Below, in pieces: positions 33,117 through 45,838 of a stretch of DNA of 64,000 nucleotides. The position numbers were made by a program, and so were the translations under genes. The stretch comes from Carallia brachiata (taxonomy: Eukaryota > Streptophyta > Magnoliopsida > Malpighiales > Rhizophoraceae), in assembly GCA_021464245.1 (NCBI GenBank), contig JADCRB010000086.1:248001-312000 (forward strand). The letters run 5' to 3'. The notes beneath the pieces are model-generated. The model ran no database searches. It had not been told where the DNA came from and saw nothing but the letters and a program-made list of their open reading frames with translations. The stretch's first letter is position 1, and each line of letters starts with the position of its first letter.

Positions 33117-34430
33117 TTACACATAATACTGTTTCAGAAATTTACCATTGATTGGGCCGATTCGGACGCCTTCTTGGTCTGACAGCATGTAAGCGTTGTG
33201 AGTGTAGGCCTCCTGCACTAAGTATGGCCCGTCCCATTTGGAAGTAAGCTTGTCACCAGGCCGATGCTTCATGTTGATGGGCCGTCGCACTGCAAGAACA
33301 AGGTCTCCAACTTGAAAAGATCGAGGGCGGACCCTGCGGTTGAATGTTTGGTGAGCCGGGCTTGGTAGCACTCAAGTTGTTGTTGTTGCGAGCCTCCTTT
33401 CATCAAGGGCTTCTAACTCATCCAGACGTAGGCGAGCATTCTCCTCCTGTGTGAGTCCTTCCAGAACAGCCATGCGCAGGGATGGAATCTGTGTTTCCAA
33501 CGGCAGTATTGCTTCGACACCGTAGACAAGTGAGTATGGCGTCGCCTGTGTTGGAGTCCGGTAAGTTGTACGATACGCCCATAATGCCTCTGGAATTCTG
33601 TCATGCCAATCTCTTTTGGATTTAGAGACTACCTTCCGCAACAGGTTGCATAAGGTCTTGTTGAATGCTTCAGCCAAGCCATTTGCTGGGGCATTGTACA
33701 TGGATGACTTGTACTGCTTGAACTTGAACTTCTCGCAGAGCTTGTCGATCAAGCTGTTGTAGAACTGCTTGCCATTATCAGTGATGATGAATCGAGGGAC
33801 TCCATAGCGATAGATCAGCTGAGTCTGGATGAAATTTGCAACATGGTTCTTCTTTACCTCTCTAAGTGGAATGGCTTCAGCCCATTTTGAGAAGTAGTCG
33901 GTTGCTGCAAGGATGTACAGGTGACCCGGGATGACTTTGGCAAAGGGCCCCACTAAGTCGAGACCCCAAGCTTCAAAGGGCCAGGATGAGACAGTTGGAT
34001 GGAGTGGCTCCGGTGGTTGATGTATGTAATTCGCATGAAATTGACAAGCTTGACAGGTTTTAGCAAACTCAATTGAATCACGTACCATGGTTGGCCAGTA
34101 GTATCCCATCCTTCTGAGTTGGAAGTGCAACTTAGGCCCTGATTGATGTCCGCCACAAACACCAGAATGTGCTTCAGTGAGAGCCTGTTTTGCCTCTTCA
34201 TTGGCTAGGCAGCGAAGTAGAACTCCATCAAAAGACCTTCGATACAGAGCATCCTTGAGGTATATGAACCGGGGAGCTCGTCGTTGAATTTCTGTCTTAT
34301 GACGACGATCTTCAGGCAGCTTCCCGTGCGTATAGTCAATGATTTTGGCGCCAATCTTCGTCCTCCGCGAGACGTAGATACAGCGTTGGCTGCTGTAGTT
34401 TCTTCTCATCCTTGTGGCACTATCCATTTC
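33117..34430 (-). pseudogene. Integrase domain of the Tat-type element
   Basis: It has the zinc-binding HHCC region (EAHSGVCGGHQSG ... CQACQFHAN) and the catalytic core with the two Asp and the Glu of the DDE triad in GLDLVGPF, IITDNGKQF and GLAEAFNKT. The C-terminal part continues with SFQVGDLVLAVRRPI, KLTSKWDGPYLV and GPINGKFLKQYYV to a stop at 33117. Near 33372 the frame meets a TGA, and a short alternate-frame stretch (LECYQARLT) suggests a pair of compensating indels. The N-terminal end overlaps the RNase H region after a frameshift near 34430. Confidence 0.9.
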
Positions 34431-34800
34431 TGGCATACGCAACAACTGTAGCCTGGATTTCTGACTTTGCAAGAGAAGTGGCCAGGTTAGCCAACGCGTC
34501 TGCCTGAGTGTTTTCTCGTCGAGGCACATGCTCCAAGGTGATGCTTTCAAATTCATCCATTAGCTGTCGAGCACGTTGATGGTAAGGCGCAAGGTCCTCT
34601 TTCTTCACATCATACAATCCTGTAAGTTGGTTGATGACGAGCTGGGAATCTCCATGGACTTCTATAGTTGGAATCTTCATATCGACAGCCATTTGAAGAC
34701 CAATGATCAAAGCCTGGTATTCAGCAACATTATTTGAACATAACTCACCGAGAATGATAGCATATGGTAGTATTTGTCGTTGAGGAGTGACAAACACTAT
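34420..34800 (-). pseudogene. Second (aRNH-type) RNase H domain
   Basis: The open frame reads LCSNNVAEYQALIIGLQMAV, IEVHGDSQLVINQLTG, HVPRRENTQADALANLA: the E, second D and final D region of an RNase H. The first Asp lies in MFFDGAARRDGAGA at the end of the preceding frame, separated by a frameshift at 34797-34805. A second RNase H after the usual gypsy RNase H is a known hallmark of the Tat/Ogre group. Confidence 0.85.
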
Positions 34801-36213
34801 GCACCAGCACCATCACGCCTTGCTGCACCATCAAAGAACATCGTCCATGGTGGTAGTGTCTCAATGTAAAAGACCTCTTCATCTGGAAGATCATCTGTGA
34901 ACTCCCAATCTGACGGAACAGGGTGATCTGCAAGGAAGTCTGCTAGAGCTTGTCCTTTGACTGCTTTTTGAGGCACGTAGACAATGTCGTAGCTTTGTAG
35001 GATTACTGCCCACTTGGCAAGTCGTCCTGACAAGATTGGTCTGGATAAGATATATTTGACAGGATCAGCTTTGGCAATGAGACGTACCGTGTGAGCCTGC
35101 ATGTAGTGCCTCAGCTTGTCAATGGCAAAGAACAGTGCTAGACATGTCTTTTCAATGGGCGAATAACTCAGCTCCGGACCATTTAGTGTTCTGCTCAAGT
35201 AGTACAGAGCAACTTCCTTTCCCTGCTCATTTTCCTGTGCAAGCAAGGCTCCCAAAGATCTTTCCTGTGCTGCAATGTAGAGAATCAACGACTTTCCTTG
35301 AATTGGAGCATCTAGGACCGGTGGATACTTCTTTATGCTTTCAAAGGCTTTCAAAGGCTTTGCTGCAAGCTTCGTCCCACTCGAAGTTGACATCCTTCTT
35401 CATCAACCGATGGAAAGGTTGACATCTCCCAGCTAAATTGGAGATGAAACGGCGAATGTAAGCCAGCTTTCCTTGTAGACTTCGCAGCTCGTGCAGGTTT
35501 TTAGGTTCAGGCATCTTTTGAATTGCCTCAACCTTTGACTGATCAACTTCGATTCCACGATGGCGCACCACGAACCCAAGAAACTTTCCTGATGTGACAC
35601 CGAATGCGCACTTGAGAGGGTTCATTTTGAGCTGATGCCTCCGAAGTCTTTCGAACACTGTCTTGAGATCCTCGAGGTGGTCTTTGCGCTTCTTAGTCTT
35701 TACAACTAAGTCATCAACATAACATTCTACAATCTTGTGCAGCATGTCATCAAAAATTTTTTGCATAGCACGTTGATAAGTGGCGCCAGCATTTTTCAAT
35801 CCAAACGGCATAACTTTGTAGCAGTATATACCTTTTGGGGTGCGGAATGCTGTCAACTCCTCGTCTTCTGGTGCCATTCTGATTTGGTTATAGCCTGAAG
35901 AACCATCCATGAAAGACAATGCTTCGTGACCCGTTGTTGCATCGACTGTGATCTCCGTTATGGGCAACGGAAAGTCATCTTTCGGGCAGGCCTTGTTAAG
36001 ATCTCGAAAATCAACACATACCCTCAACTGTCCATTCTTCTTTCTTACCGGGACAATGTTGGCAATCCACGTTGGGTAGGTGACCTCTCGGATGAAGCCG
36101 GCATTGATCAGCTTGTTCACCTCCTCCTCGATTTGTGGAATGAGTTCCGGGCGGAACCGTCGTTGTGGCTGCTTGACAGAACGGACACCCTTCTTTACTG
36201 CTAGACGATGCAC
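34797..36213 (-). pseudogene. Reverse transcriptase and first RNase H
   Basis: The RT has VPVRKKNGQLRVCVDFRDLN, the finger/palm motif LSFMDGSSGYNQI, PFGLKNAGATYQRAM and the catalytic box YVDD. It is followed by FLGFVVRHRGIEVD. The ordinary gypsy RNase H follows (QERSLGALLAQ, SPIEKTCLALFFAI, LSGRLAKWAVILQ). The two are out of frame because of a 10-bp tandem duplication (TTTCAAAGGC at 35339-35348 and 35349-35358). Another frame break lies near 36205, where the upstream linker (DVFAWSYKEMPGLDPK) runs out of frame with RT. Confidence 0.92.
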
Positions 36214-37884
36214 CGCAATTTTGGGTCAAGTCCAGGCATTTCTTTGTAACTCCATGCGAACACGTCCCTGTATTGACTTAATACCTGAACATATTCTTGC
36301 TCTTCTTCTGCAGTAAGTAAAGCACTTACAAATGTAGGTCGAGGATCTTCCGGAGAGCCAAGATTGACCTCCTTGAGTTCATCAACAGTTGCTTGGCCAC
36401 CATCTTCAAGTTCCGGGGGAGCCTCCTTCACTTCACCATCTGATGAGTCGGAATCAGCCTCCTCGCTAATTGTGACATGAAATGCAGAACCTCTGACTTC
36501 TTCACCTTCTTTGTTTGACTGGATAAGCCTGTCTTGTTTGGTGGTGGTGTGATGGCACGTGCATCAGCTGCTCGGCTTCGGCTCTTTAGCGTGATCCGCA
36601 CAGGTGACTTCTCCTGATAGCCTAAGCCAGGTCGGGACTGTGATGTTTGAGAAGCGGCGCCATGTGTGGACGGCAGCGTACCCATTGTGCTCGGGTTTGA
36701 GAAGTCATAGCCCGCCTTTGCCAAAAGCTTGTATGCATTAGGATCAAATCCTTCATGTGTTCTTCTTTCTGGAAGTGAGCCGCCTTCGACTGCCCCATGT
36801 GTGGTTTGATGAAGCCTTTTAATGGTTTTGAAGACAAAACCGGCTCAATCTTTGGTATCGGCAGAGTGTAAGTCTCCTTCAGGTTGTGCAGCTCCTTTGT
36901 TTTGGGTTGGCTATGACCTTGCTCCTGTTTAAGATCAATACAATAAGAGAAAGGGGGTTGACCTTCTGAGCGTCGTGACTTCGGCACATAGCGTAGGACT
37001 GGAGTGGAGCTTGAAGATGCAACATCCTTCGGACGAGTTCAGCAGGCTGTGGCAGCTTTTCATTTGTTGGAGCCTGGGGTTGGGCATTGGCAGGTTCTTC
37101 GACAGCTTTTCCCTTTTTGTGGATGCCCCCAGTCCAAGTAGCTTTTGACGGAATGATCTCCGGATTGTCTGTGTCAGTGTAGAAGACTGCATCCGCCAAA
37201 TGTGATTCAGCATCATCGAACGGCTTTAAGTCAGCATTGACCTTTTGAACGCCACCATTGTAGTACTTGAAGCACTGATGCAGGCTTGAGAGCACAACTC
37301 CATTTCCATGAATCCACGGTCGTCCTAGCAACATCTTATATGTGGTACGTGCATCAATCACGTGAAATAGAGTGCTAGAAGTGAGATTACCGATAGTTAG
37401 CTCCAAGCGAATCATCCCAATTGCTTTCTGTCCTCCTTGATTAAAGCCATGAATCATCAAGCGGCTGTCTGATAATTCATCAATGCCGATGCCGAGCTCC
37501 TTTATGGTGGATTTTGGGATAATATTGACTGCTGAGCCATCGTCGATCAGAATACGTCGACCTTCTGTTCTTTCACATAGCCTGATACATACACGGCCGA
37601 TTGTGGGGTTTGGACCCCAGCAGGAGATCCTCATCTGAAAATGAGATAGCAGAGTAACATCCGACGTGATTTTGGTCCGCCTGTTGCTCCGCTGAGTTAG
37701 ACTCATTTGATGGCTGTGATTCAGCTGAGGTCTGGAGAGTATTGCTGACTTGATTTTGCCACACTTCTGTTGATTGCAAAGCTATAAACAGCTGAGGGTT
37801 AGCGAGAAGGGTTTGGAGAGCTTCATATACCTTCTCCGTTGTCGACTTTTTGTTGTCGAGCGGCTCCTCCTTACGGTGTGTCAC
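36201..37884 (-). pseudogene. Protease region and RT linker
   Basis: The aspartic protease signature ILIDDGSAVNIIPK (active-site Asp followed by DGS) and MLLGRPWIHG lie in the frame 36879-37706. Downstream linker pieces (AKAGYDFSNPSTMG; PEDPRPTFVSALL; YRDVFAWSYKEMPGLDP) lie in three different frames, so at least three further frameshifts separate protease and RT. Confidence 0.85.
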
Positions 37885-37953
37885 CTTCTTCTGATGGTTT
37901 TGAAGTGATGGTGGTTGGTTTGCCGAGGTTAGCCTTCCTGGTCCAGAATGATT

Positions 37954-39579
37954 TTATTCTGGCTTTTGAGCTTCATGATTAGCTCCTTCAGGACGAAACA
38001 CTCTCGTTGGATGACTTACTATCCGGTGATATTTGCAGAATCTTGGATCGCTGACTCGATCCTTTTCATTCGGCCGCTTGCACTCTGGGAGTTCGATCAG
38101 CTTCGCCTCCAAGAGTTGTTCAAGAATGTCGGGGACGTCTGAGTCGGGGAATGGATACTGCTTCTGCTCCAACTCTCGCAATGTCACCTTCCGCCTTTCC
38201 TGTTGTTTTGGCTGAGTTATTTGGGTCGGAGGATTTACCTTAGCTTTGCGCCCACTTTTACTGGTGCGGCTTCAACAGTCATCACTTCTTTCCTTTTCCG
38301 GAGCTGTTGGGTTTCTTAATCTCCCTTCTGCCCCCTTGCTGGTCCAACTGGATGGGAACCGTGCCTCCGGAAGTCTGGATGCTTATCTCCATATCATGTG
38401 CGCGGGTCGCCAGTTCTTCGAAAGTTCGGGGTTTGACACCCTGCAGGATGTATAACAGCTCCCAATGCATTCCCTGGATGCACATCTCTACGGCAGAAGT
38501 CTCCGTCAGGCGATCTTTGCAGTCCAAGCTGAGGGCACGCCATCTGTTGATGTATTCGACAACGGGCTCTCCTTTCCTTTGTTTGGTGCTGGTAAGCTCC
38601 ATCATACTTACCGTCCTTCGAGTGCTGAAAAATCTGTTGAGGAACTCTCGTTGTAGCTGTTCCCAACTGTCGATCGATTCTGGTTCAAGATTTATGAACC
38701 AGGTGAAAGCGGTCTCCCTGAGTGAACGAACAAACTGCTTCACCAAGAGATCTCCATAAGTCCCTGCGTTGTTGCAGGTTTCAACAAGTGGGCGATGTGC
38801 TGTTTGGGATCGCCTCGTCCGTCGAATTGTTGAAATTTGGGCGGCTGGTAGCCCAAGGGCATGTTGAGACTTTCGATCCGTCTGGTGTACGGTTTGACGT
38901 ACATCTGTGATCCTTGGAAGGATGTAGCTTGTTGCAGTCGGATCGTATTGGCTATCATTTCCTGCAATTGTTGAACAGATAGCGAAGCTACAGAATTTGA
39001 GGGTGGCAGCTGTGTAGAACTACCTGGTCGCTTTTCTGCAGGGAAGACGTCGGCTGGTGTGGCTTCTGGAGTGAAACCGGGTGGATATGGTTGCTCCTCG
39101 CGGATTTCGGGATCAACTTGGATCGGGGCTTTTCCTTTGAGAGCTGCGATCTGTTGATCTTTTTCCTCCACGACTCTGATCAGCTGCAAAATTTTGTTCT
39201 CCAATTCTGAAATCCTTTCCTCTGTGCTGGTTGTGTTGGTCATCATGACGGCAACAGATGAGGCTCCGGGAAAGACTGGGGGAGAAAACTCTTCTGATTC
39301 TTCTGTGTGAGTCGGATTTTGTTGAGCAGGCTTCGTCGTGTTGCCCCCGATTCGATCGGGGTGGGTGATCGACTCCTCCATGCGGCAAGAGAGTCAGGGG
39401 AGAGATCCTGTTGTGCAGCTGTGGACTCTCCATTTCGACATTTTTCGGGTTTGGACGGCAAGAAATTGTGTCCGTCCCCGGGTTTCTGGACCTGCGTACC
39501 CAGGTAGGGTAGTTGATGCAGGCAATGGAGCCGTTGCCTTCTTTTTTGTGGCAGCAGTTGTACTCCTTTTCGGTGCCAT
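37954..39579 (-). pseudogene. Gag of the Tat-type element
   Basis: The N-terminal region begins near 39579 (MAPKRSTTAATKKK). A coiled-coil stretch (EERISELENKILQLIRVVEE) precedes the retrotransposon gag core: PKFQQFDGRGDPKQHIAH, then after a frameshift near 38745 QFVRSLRETAFTWFINLEP, LQREFLNRFFSTRRTVSM and YINRWRALSLDCKD. The zinc-knuckle-like end reads DPRFCKYHRIVSHPTRVF at about 38020-38080. Frame breaks occur near 39390, 38745 and 38200. Confidence 0.85.
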
Positions 39580-39599
39580 TTGATGTGCTGAACACCTGT

Positions 39600-39775
39600 A
39601 AATTTTTTTTTTTTTTTTTTTTTTTTACTTTTTACTTTTTCTTTTTTACTTTTTACTTTTTTTTTTTACTTTTTACTTTTACTTTTTTTTTTACTTTTTT
39701 TTTTTACTTTTTACTTTTTACTTTTTTTTTTTTTTTTCTCTCGGCTCCCCTTTTACCTCTTTTTTTTTTTTTAGG
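39600..39775. repeat. Poly-T and 'tttttactttt' repeats in the element leader
   Basis: Between PBS and gag (sense strand: A-rich with 'aaaagtaaaa' units) lies about 170 bases of low-complexity sequence, similar in character to the block beyond integrase. Confidence 0.85.
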
Positions 39776-39796
39776 AACAAGAGATGGGAGGTGAAG

Positions 39797-39815
39797 TGTC
39801 CCACCGAGCGTGCCA
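39797..39815 (-). promoter_or_regulatory. Primer binding site of the LTR element
   Basis: On the minus strand, six bases after the 5' LTR, the sequence reads TGGCACGCTCGGTGGGACA. It starts TGG as expected for pairing with a tRNA CCA end. I do not assign the tRNA. Confidence 0.75.
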
Positions 39816-39821
39816 AAAATT

Positions 39822-40500
39822 TGTAAAGCGTAAATTTCGAGCTAAAACAATTAAACTCGAAAATACAAAAATAAATTACAAATAAAAATTGTAAAGTAAA
39901 AGAAAATTTACGTGGGGTCGATCTCCGTAGATCCTCCGATTAGTGTTCCTTTTTTTGACTCCGTCAAGGGCTGCACGAGCTTGATCTGACAGAAATAATT
40001 TCCACCGCTTTTTCTTGAACTGGATAGACTGAAACTGTGTCTGATTTGGATGTTTTGACTACGTTTAGGAACCGTAGAGACTCGATCTGAGCTGATCTGA
40101 CTTAATTTCACCGAGGGTCGAATGGACTTGTTCTCGGATGAGTTGCCTGATTTTGCTGAGGGCCGTATGAGACTTAATCCCAGCCGGATTTGTAATATTT
40201 CGATTTTTTTTTTTTTACTATCTCTCTTTTTTTTTTTTTTTTTTTCTTTTTTTTTTTTTCTTTTTCTTTTTTTTTTTTTTTCCTTGCGGCTTCGCTGCTG
40301 CTTCTCTTTTTTTTTTTCTTCTTTTCTTCCTTGCTGCTCTTCTAATTGGGGGAGGCCATTTATAGGCCTCCCCATGCCTGCCATCAACCAATTGGTTGGT
40401 GGCATTAAAGGCAAAGGTTGGCAGCTGCCAACCTTCAAGGTTGGCGGCTGCCAACCACTATTTTTTTTTTTTTTTTTTTAAATTTATTTATTTGTTTACA
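39822..40500 (-). repeat. 5' LTR (right), 679 bp
   Basis: Starts TGTAAAGCGTAAATTTCGAG and ends TTTGTTTACA in plus-strand reading. It is longer than the left LTR partly because of an extra copy of 'aaggttggcggctgccaacc' near its right end and longer poly-T tracts. Confidence 0.95.
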
Positions 40501-40505
40501 CTCTT
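40501..40505. repeat. Right 5-bp target duplication (ctctt)
   Basis: Exact match to 30359-30363. Confidence 0.9.
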
Positions 40506-43500
40506 TGCATCAGGACGTTTGAATTATAGCATATTGTATTTGAATCTAGATTGAAGTTTTGAGTGTCAAAGAATAGTATTTAGGGGGGAAAAAAAAGATG
40601 AACTAAACGAGAAGATAGCTAGCTAGAAAGGGAGGAGAGTTTGCGAAGCATTATCAAAGGGTTAGACAAGCAATGGGTTTAAACAAAAACAAACATTAGT
40701 CTTGAAGTTGGATGCATGAGATCTCCAAGCTTTCAAATTTTAGGATTCAGTAAATCTAGATATTTATCTTATATTAACTCCCACTTGCCTATCTGAAAGT
40801 ATAACACTTGATATTAGATGTGGATTTCCACAGTTGATGGAAGTTTACACCTTAGATTGTTGCTGATATGTCTCAACATCCTGCAAGATATTAGGAAACT
40901 GCAAACTCCTCGTAGAGGTAAGAGACACAAAAACTGAATTTTAGCATTACGCTCGATTCATACAATTCATTAAAAAAAAAAAAAAAGATAAAAAACTGTA
41001 AGCATTACAACGTGTGCAGCATACTTGCATTGATATCTTTAAAAGATGTACATGCACCGAAGTGTCTATTTGGGGTTTGGGGTTGGAATGAAAATCAGAA
41101 TGAAGTGGGATTGGAAAACCAAATTCCTCTCCCCTGCATATTCGGTTTTCTAATGAAAAATTCCAAAGTTGGCCATTGCCAGATAGAAAGTAACTGTCAC
41201 CCATTGCAACAAAATAACTATCATCAGTTCTTATCAAATAAATAAGTTGCTATCATCAGTGACATTGGTTCATTCGTTATTGGCATGATCTTATTGAGAC
41301 TGGAAAAAAGATGTGTTCCCCACCTGGGAACACAAAGAACTTCCCCTTGCTACATCAAGGATGGAATGTTCATTCTCATTCAAATTTCCTTTTTCTCCTC
41401 TCTTTTTCTCCAAGAACACCGAATTTGTGCGCTTTTGAATAACCAAAAACTACCTTTTTTTATGGAATCAATAAAAAATTGAAAAAAGAGGTAAAACCCT
41501 TGGGATTTTAAATGTGGGATTAAGGCTTTGTTGTTGCTTTTGTGTTGCTATTTAAACCCTTGCTTGGTGACAGATTGTTGTATGCTGAAAATGCCTCAAT
41601 AACTCCTCCGTCTAAGAATCAAAACATAATAGTAGCAGACCGAACAAATTTATGCACAATTCTTATAAGTTACAACTAAGGCAAAAGTTTCATTCACTTT
41701 TCTGACAAAAAATTGAAAGAAAGAGGAAAACAAGCTTGCACAAGCTTTACCAAACACATTGTCTGTTGCCAGGGTGAAAACGAGAAACAAAAAAACCACA
41801 ACCGATCCAAACAAGCCCCTAAATTATGTGATGCTGCTGCGCTGTAGCATAAAACTAAAGCCTTAGGAACTCAATAAACCACTGAAATCTATATCTACTA
41901 AAATTAAAGGCAAGTTTTCTACCAGATATCCAACTCAGGCACACAGGGTACTGGCATTATCAGCCAGAACCGAGATTTCAAAAAGAGTTCGAGTAAGTAT
42001 TTACTCATGGCCGCACGTGCAATTCCTCAAAACTGAATAGCTATCTTTAGGCATCACCAAACAACCCTCAACAAATTTCTTTTCTTTTTGTTTTTTTGTT
42101 TTTTTTTTTAATGCTAGCACTTACAGCTCAAAATAAGGGAAACTGGTCAGCAAAAGTGAATCCTGCATGGATCAATGGCAGCTTGCCTTAATAAAACACT
42201 TTGCATACTGTCATTATTTTTTTTTTTGCGATCCAGGGACAAACATGCTTCTCAGAGAGAGGGAAAAAAGCATCTAGCTACCTCCAATACATTGCAAAAT
42301 GGAGTGGGGTCAATTTGCATATAGTACTGCGCCTTCAAACTCTATGGCCTCATCTTCCCAGTGCAGCTAAGCAAAAGGAAAAGAATGCCACTTTTGTGGC
42401 CCCCTTGGGTCGGGGTGTTGTGTAAGCAAGGCATCAGTGAGATACAACTCACAAAGAGCTTAGAATTCCGAGGTTGTCCGGACCTAATAAAATTTTAGTT
42501 CAATCCCAGTTCCCACCATGTAATGTCCTCGCAGAACTACGATTACATTCGACTATAATATGGAAACTCATCATGACTTGCTTTTAATTGATATATTCGG
42601 GGAATGGACTGCTAATACTATAATTGATTGAAGGAGAAAAAATAAACACGAGAAAATGATATTGATTATTCGCTGCAGCGAAAAAAAAGCATATGTCCAG
42701 AAAAAAAATTACGGAAGGATTTTTGTAATATAACAAGTTAAAATTTTTTTATAATTACATATATTTATTGTTGTAACGAATAAAAATAACAATTTTTTTA
42801 TTTTATTTATAAATATAATGTAGTTATATTACAGAATTTATTTTCAAAATTTTTTTTGAGAAATGTAATGGAGCCCTCTGCTGTAATGGCTAACACTATG
42901 TAACTATATGGACAACGCAACCACATAACTTACATTAAAAAAAATAAAAAAAAGGACAAAAAAAAGAGCCAATTGGATTGAAACTGGGGAAGCACTAATG
43001 GCTTTTAAAACTCGTTAGATTAATCTGGCATTGGACTTTCACATTTCGGGCCGTCGTCAGGCTGTGTTTCAAATTCAATGTACGTAGTCAAATCCCCAAA
43101 AGGCCCAAAACACAAAAAGCCTAGCTCTACGATTTTTTTTTTTTTTTTTTTTGAGTAGACGGGAATGCGAAGAAGGATGCAATTTCAATGGGCACAATGT
43201 TTTTGACATATTGGATGAACTTTTAAACAAATTTGGAGGAATATCAAAGAATTATTATTTCGGGAATATCTGCAATTTAAGGAAGTGACAGGGAAAGAAT
43301 TTGTCATTAATTAAATTTTCTTGCCAATTTGAGTTGTATACCCAAATTAATTGTAAGCAGATAGATTTCGGTTCTTGATATGCGAAAGGGACCTCAACAA
43401 TTTCGTCCTAGAAAGGAACGACAGCGGGATGGGACAGGGACAAAGATAGCTATTATGGTCCCTATTTTTAATTCTCACTCTCATTCTCATTTTTTATCAA

Positions 43501-45838
43501 AGTGCGTTTTTGGATTCTATCCCCATCTCCAAATTTTATTAAAAAATGTATGAAAATAATTATATATAAAAAATTGTCTATATTATCCTTCTAAAAAAGC
43601 TATATAATTGCTATTGCTATATAATTGTTATATAAAAGATAAAATAATAAATCAATTGGGGGTTAAAAATCAAAATTTACATTACTAATTGATGGAATTG
43701 TCTAGATTACCACTCTAAAATGTAATATCTTATAACTTAAAAAGTAAAATATTAAATTTTAATGGAACAGGAACGGGTCAAAGATGTAAATATCATCTTT
43801 GCCTTCATCTCGACTTCTAAATTCAGGGATCAAAGCAAAGATTGCTGATCCTGATTAACTTGGCTTGATCATGCCTCCATAGGGACAATGAATCGTAGGG
43901 GCTGAGTCTCCGTTGTCATCCCCAAATTATTTAGGTTATTCAATTGGCAAGAAGCATTAGTTAAAAAATTCTTCAAGAGATAATTTCGAAATTTTCAAAT
44001 TCCATAATTGAAAGATTTTGCATCGGAAAATAACGCCCCAAAATGAAAAAAAAAAAATAATTAAAAAGAGATCTTAATAATGTCGAAAAGTGTTGCGGGA
44101 CTGTGGAGTGTAATTGCGAGTTAGCTTAACCTTTGATCCTGTCGGAGGCATGGCCTTTTCCACCACCTCTGCAGAAATCTCACCAGGGGTAATTTGGCGT
44201 TTGTCATAGATATGCAATAAGCAATTATCTATATTATCTTGCTAATAAATGTCGACTGTTGAGCACTAAACCACAATTATGTTATTTTATTTTTGAACGA
44301 GATTAAACCAATGTTTAATTTATTTTAGCAGAATAAATGAATCAGAAAATCCATCCGTTATAGAAAGAGGAGCATATTCCTCGTCAGATCCTACTGTCTA
44401 TTAGAAAGAAGCAATTTTCTTTTTTGGGTGAACAGAAAGAAGTATGTTTGATGTGAAATGAAATGAGGGAAGTCATTGGGCCAACCTGGAAGTCGGCCCC
44501 CACTAGGATTGCAACAGCCAACTCAAATGTCCCCATGGCCTCGCTGGACACAAGAAAGCCACATCCCATTGTTTTTATAAAAATAAAACAATGAAAGCAT
44601 TTTTAAATAATAATAATAATCATACAAAAAGTAAAAAACGAAAGTTTTTTTTTCAATTTACAAAGCAGCCAGTAAGACAAAAAAAAAAGCCTAATAGAGT
44701 TACTAAAAAGTATTAACAAAATATTTTTATTAATTATACTAAAATTACGAAACAACGTGTTTTTTTTAAAATAATATTTGGAAGAGGAAATATGTTATGA
44801 ATGAATGAGAAAAAATCACAATGAATTCAAAAGAATATTTTCACATCATCAGAAAATTTAATGAAAGTTCAACTATAATAATGTCATACTAATATTATTT
44901 TGTGTGTTAAATATTATTATTTTCCTGCTACTTATCTTTTTTTTTATTTTAAAATAACAAAAAAAAAAAAAAACAGATAAAACAATCACATAATAAAGAA
45001 GAATAGCAAACAAGGAATGAACAAATACTGCAACCTCTTAAATTCTCCGCAATTAACAGAGAGCCTTCCATTTTCCCTCTCTCCACCTCCGCCATCATCG
45101 CCGTTCCCTTTCCTATTCTTGGACCTTTATCATATCAAAACTCCAATACCTAAACTTACAGCCTGTTTACACCCCTTATTATTACGCATTAATTAATTTC
45201 CAGAAACGACTTAAAATATAAATATATGATTTTTGAGAAATTAAAGTTTCCAAATCATTGAAATCACTTGTACAACAACACATTGTCTGTCCTTCTACTT
45301 ACTACCGTATAACCAAAAACAAAGGGCCTATTACATATACGTATATATACATGATATTTTTTGTAATAAAAAAAATTATATTATATTATTTTATTTTTAT
45401 CTCAAAAATTATAATTATAATCTTAAAAAATTACCCTCTAATTTTAATTGGATAAAAGTTTCGAGCACCCAAAATTCGGATTTCGTACTGGTGCTCTTGT
45501 ATTATAATATATAAATAAACACCTCTCTCTTACACACACACTCTCTCTCTCTCTCCTTAACCACAGAACCAATTGTCGGAACAATCAACAAAAACCCCAT
45601 ATTGTGTTCCCTAAAATTCCCTTATATTCTCTCGGTTGTCCTTTTGTTTCCTATTTGGGTACAACGAGAGGAAAAACGATAAGAAGGAGCCAAGATATAT
45701 AGAAAGTTTTTAGAAAGGCAAAGAGAGGGAGAGAGACGTAGAGAGAGATATATACATATATAGAGAAAGTGAGAGAGAAAGAGAGACAGAGGCAGAGAGA
45801 TTTTTTTTTTTTTTTTAAATTTGGAAGACAAGATTAAC
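40506..45838. other. Intergenic, no gene recognised
   Basis: About 5.3 kb of AT-rich DNA. Open frames of up to 96 codons occur (for example minus strand 40947-41237) but have no family signature. The last ~300 bases (45,540-45,838) are CT- and GA-rich ('ctctctctctct', 'gagagagagacg') and probably form the promoter and 5' UTR of the gene at 45839. Confidence 0.4.

Larger units (their letters stand above)
30364..40500 (-). mobile_element. Ty3/gypsy LTR retrotransposon, Tat lineage, with WUS-type ORF
   Basis: A 10.1-kb element with full ends: LTRs at 30364-31014 and 39822-40500 (TG...CA termini, TGTAAA/TTTACA), 5-bp target duplication ctctt on both sides, PBS at 39797-39815 next to the right LTR, and a G-rich PPT (31015-31032) next to the left LTR. 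Transcription is therefore right to left. The order gag, protease, RT, RNase H, second RNase H, integrase is Ty3/gypsy, and the second RNase H (FFDGAARRDGAGA ... NNVAEYQALIIGL) is a mark of the Tat group. The coding region has several frameshifts and is unlikely to be autonomous. About 2.1 kb between integrase and the 3' LTR hold an extra intact homeobox ORF. Confidence 0.95.

Noticed and set aside
35135..36316. Plus-strand ORFs across the RT and RNase H region
   Set aside because: Antisense shadows of pol, with no domain of their own.
42201..42425. 74-codon forward ORF
   Set aside because: No family signal, no splice context and no conservation pattern visible; left as intergenic.
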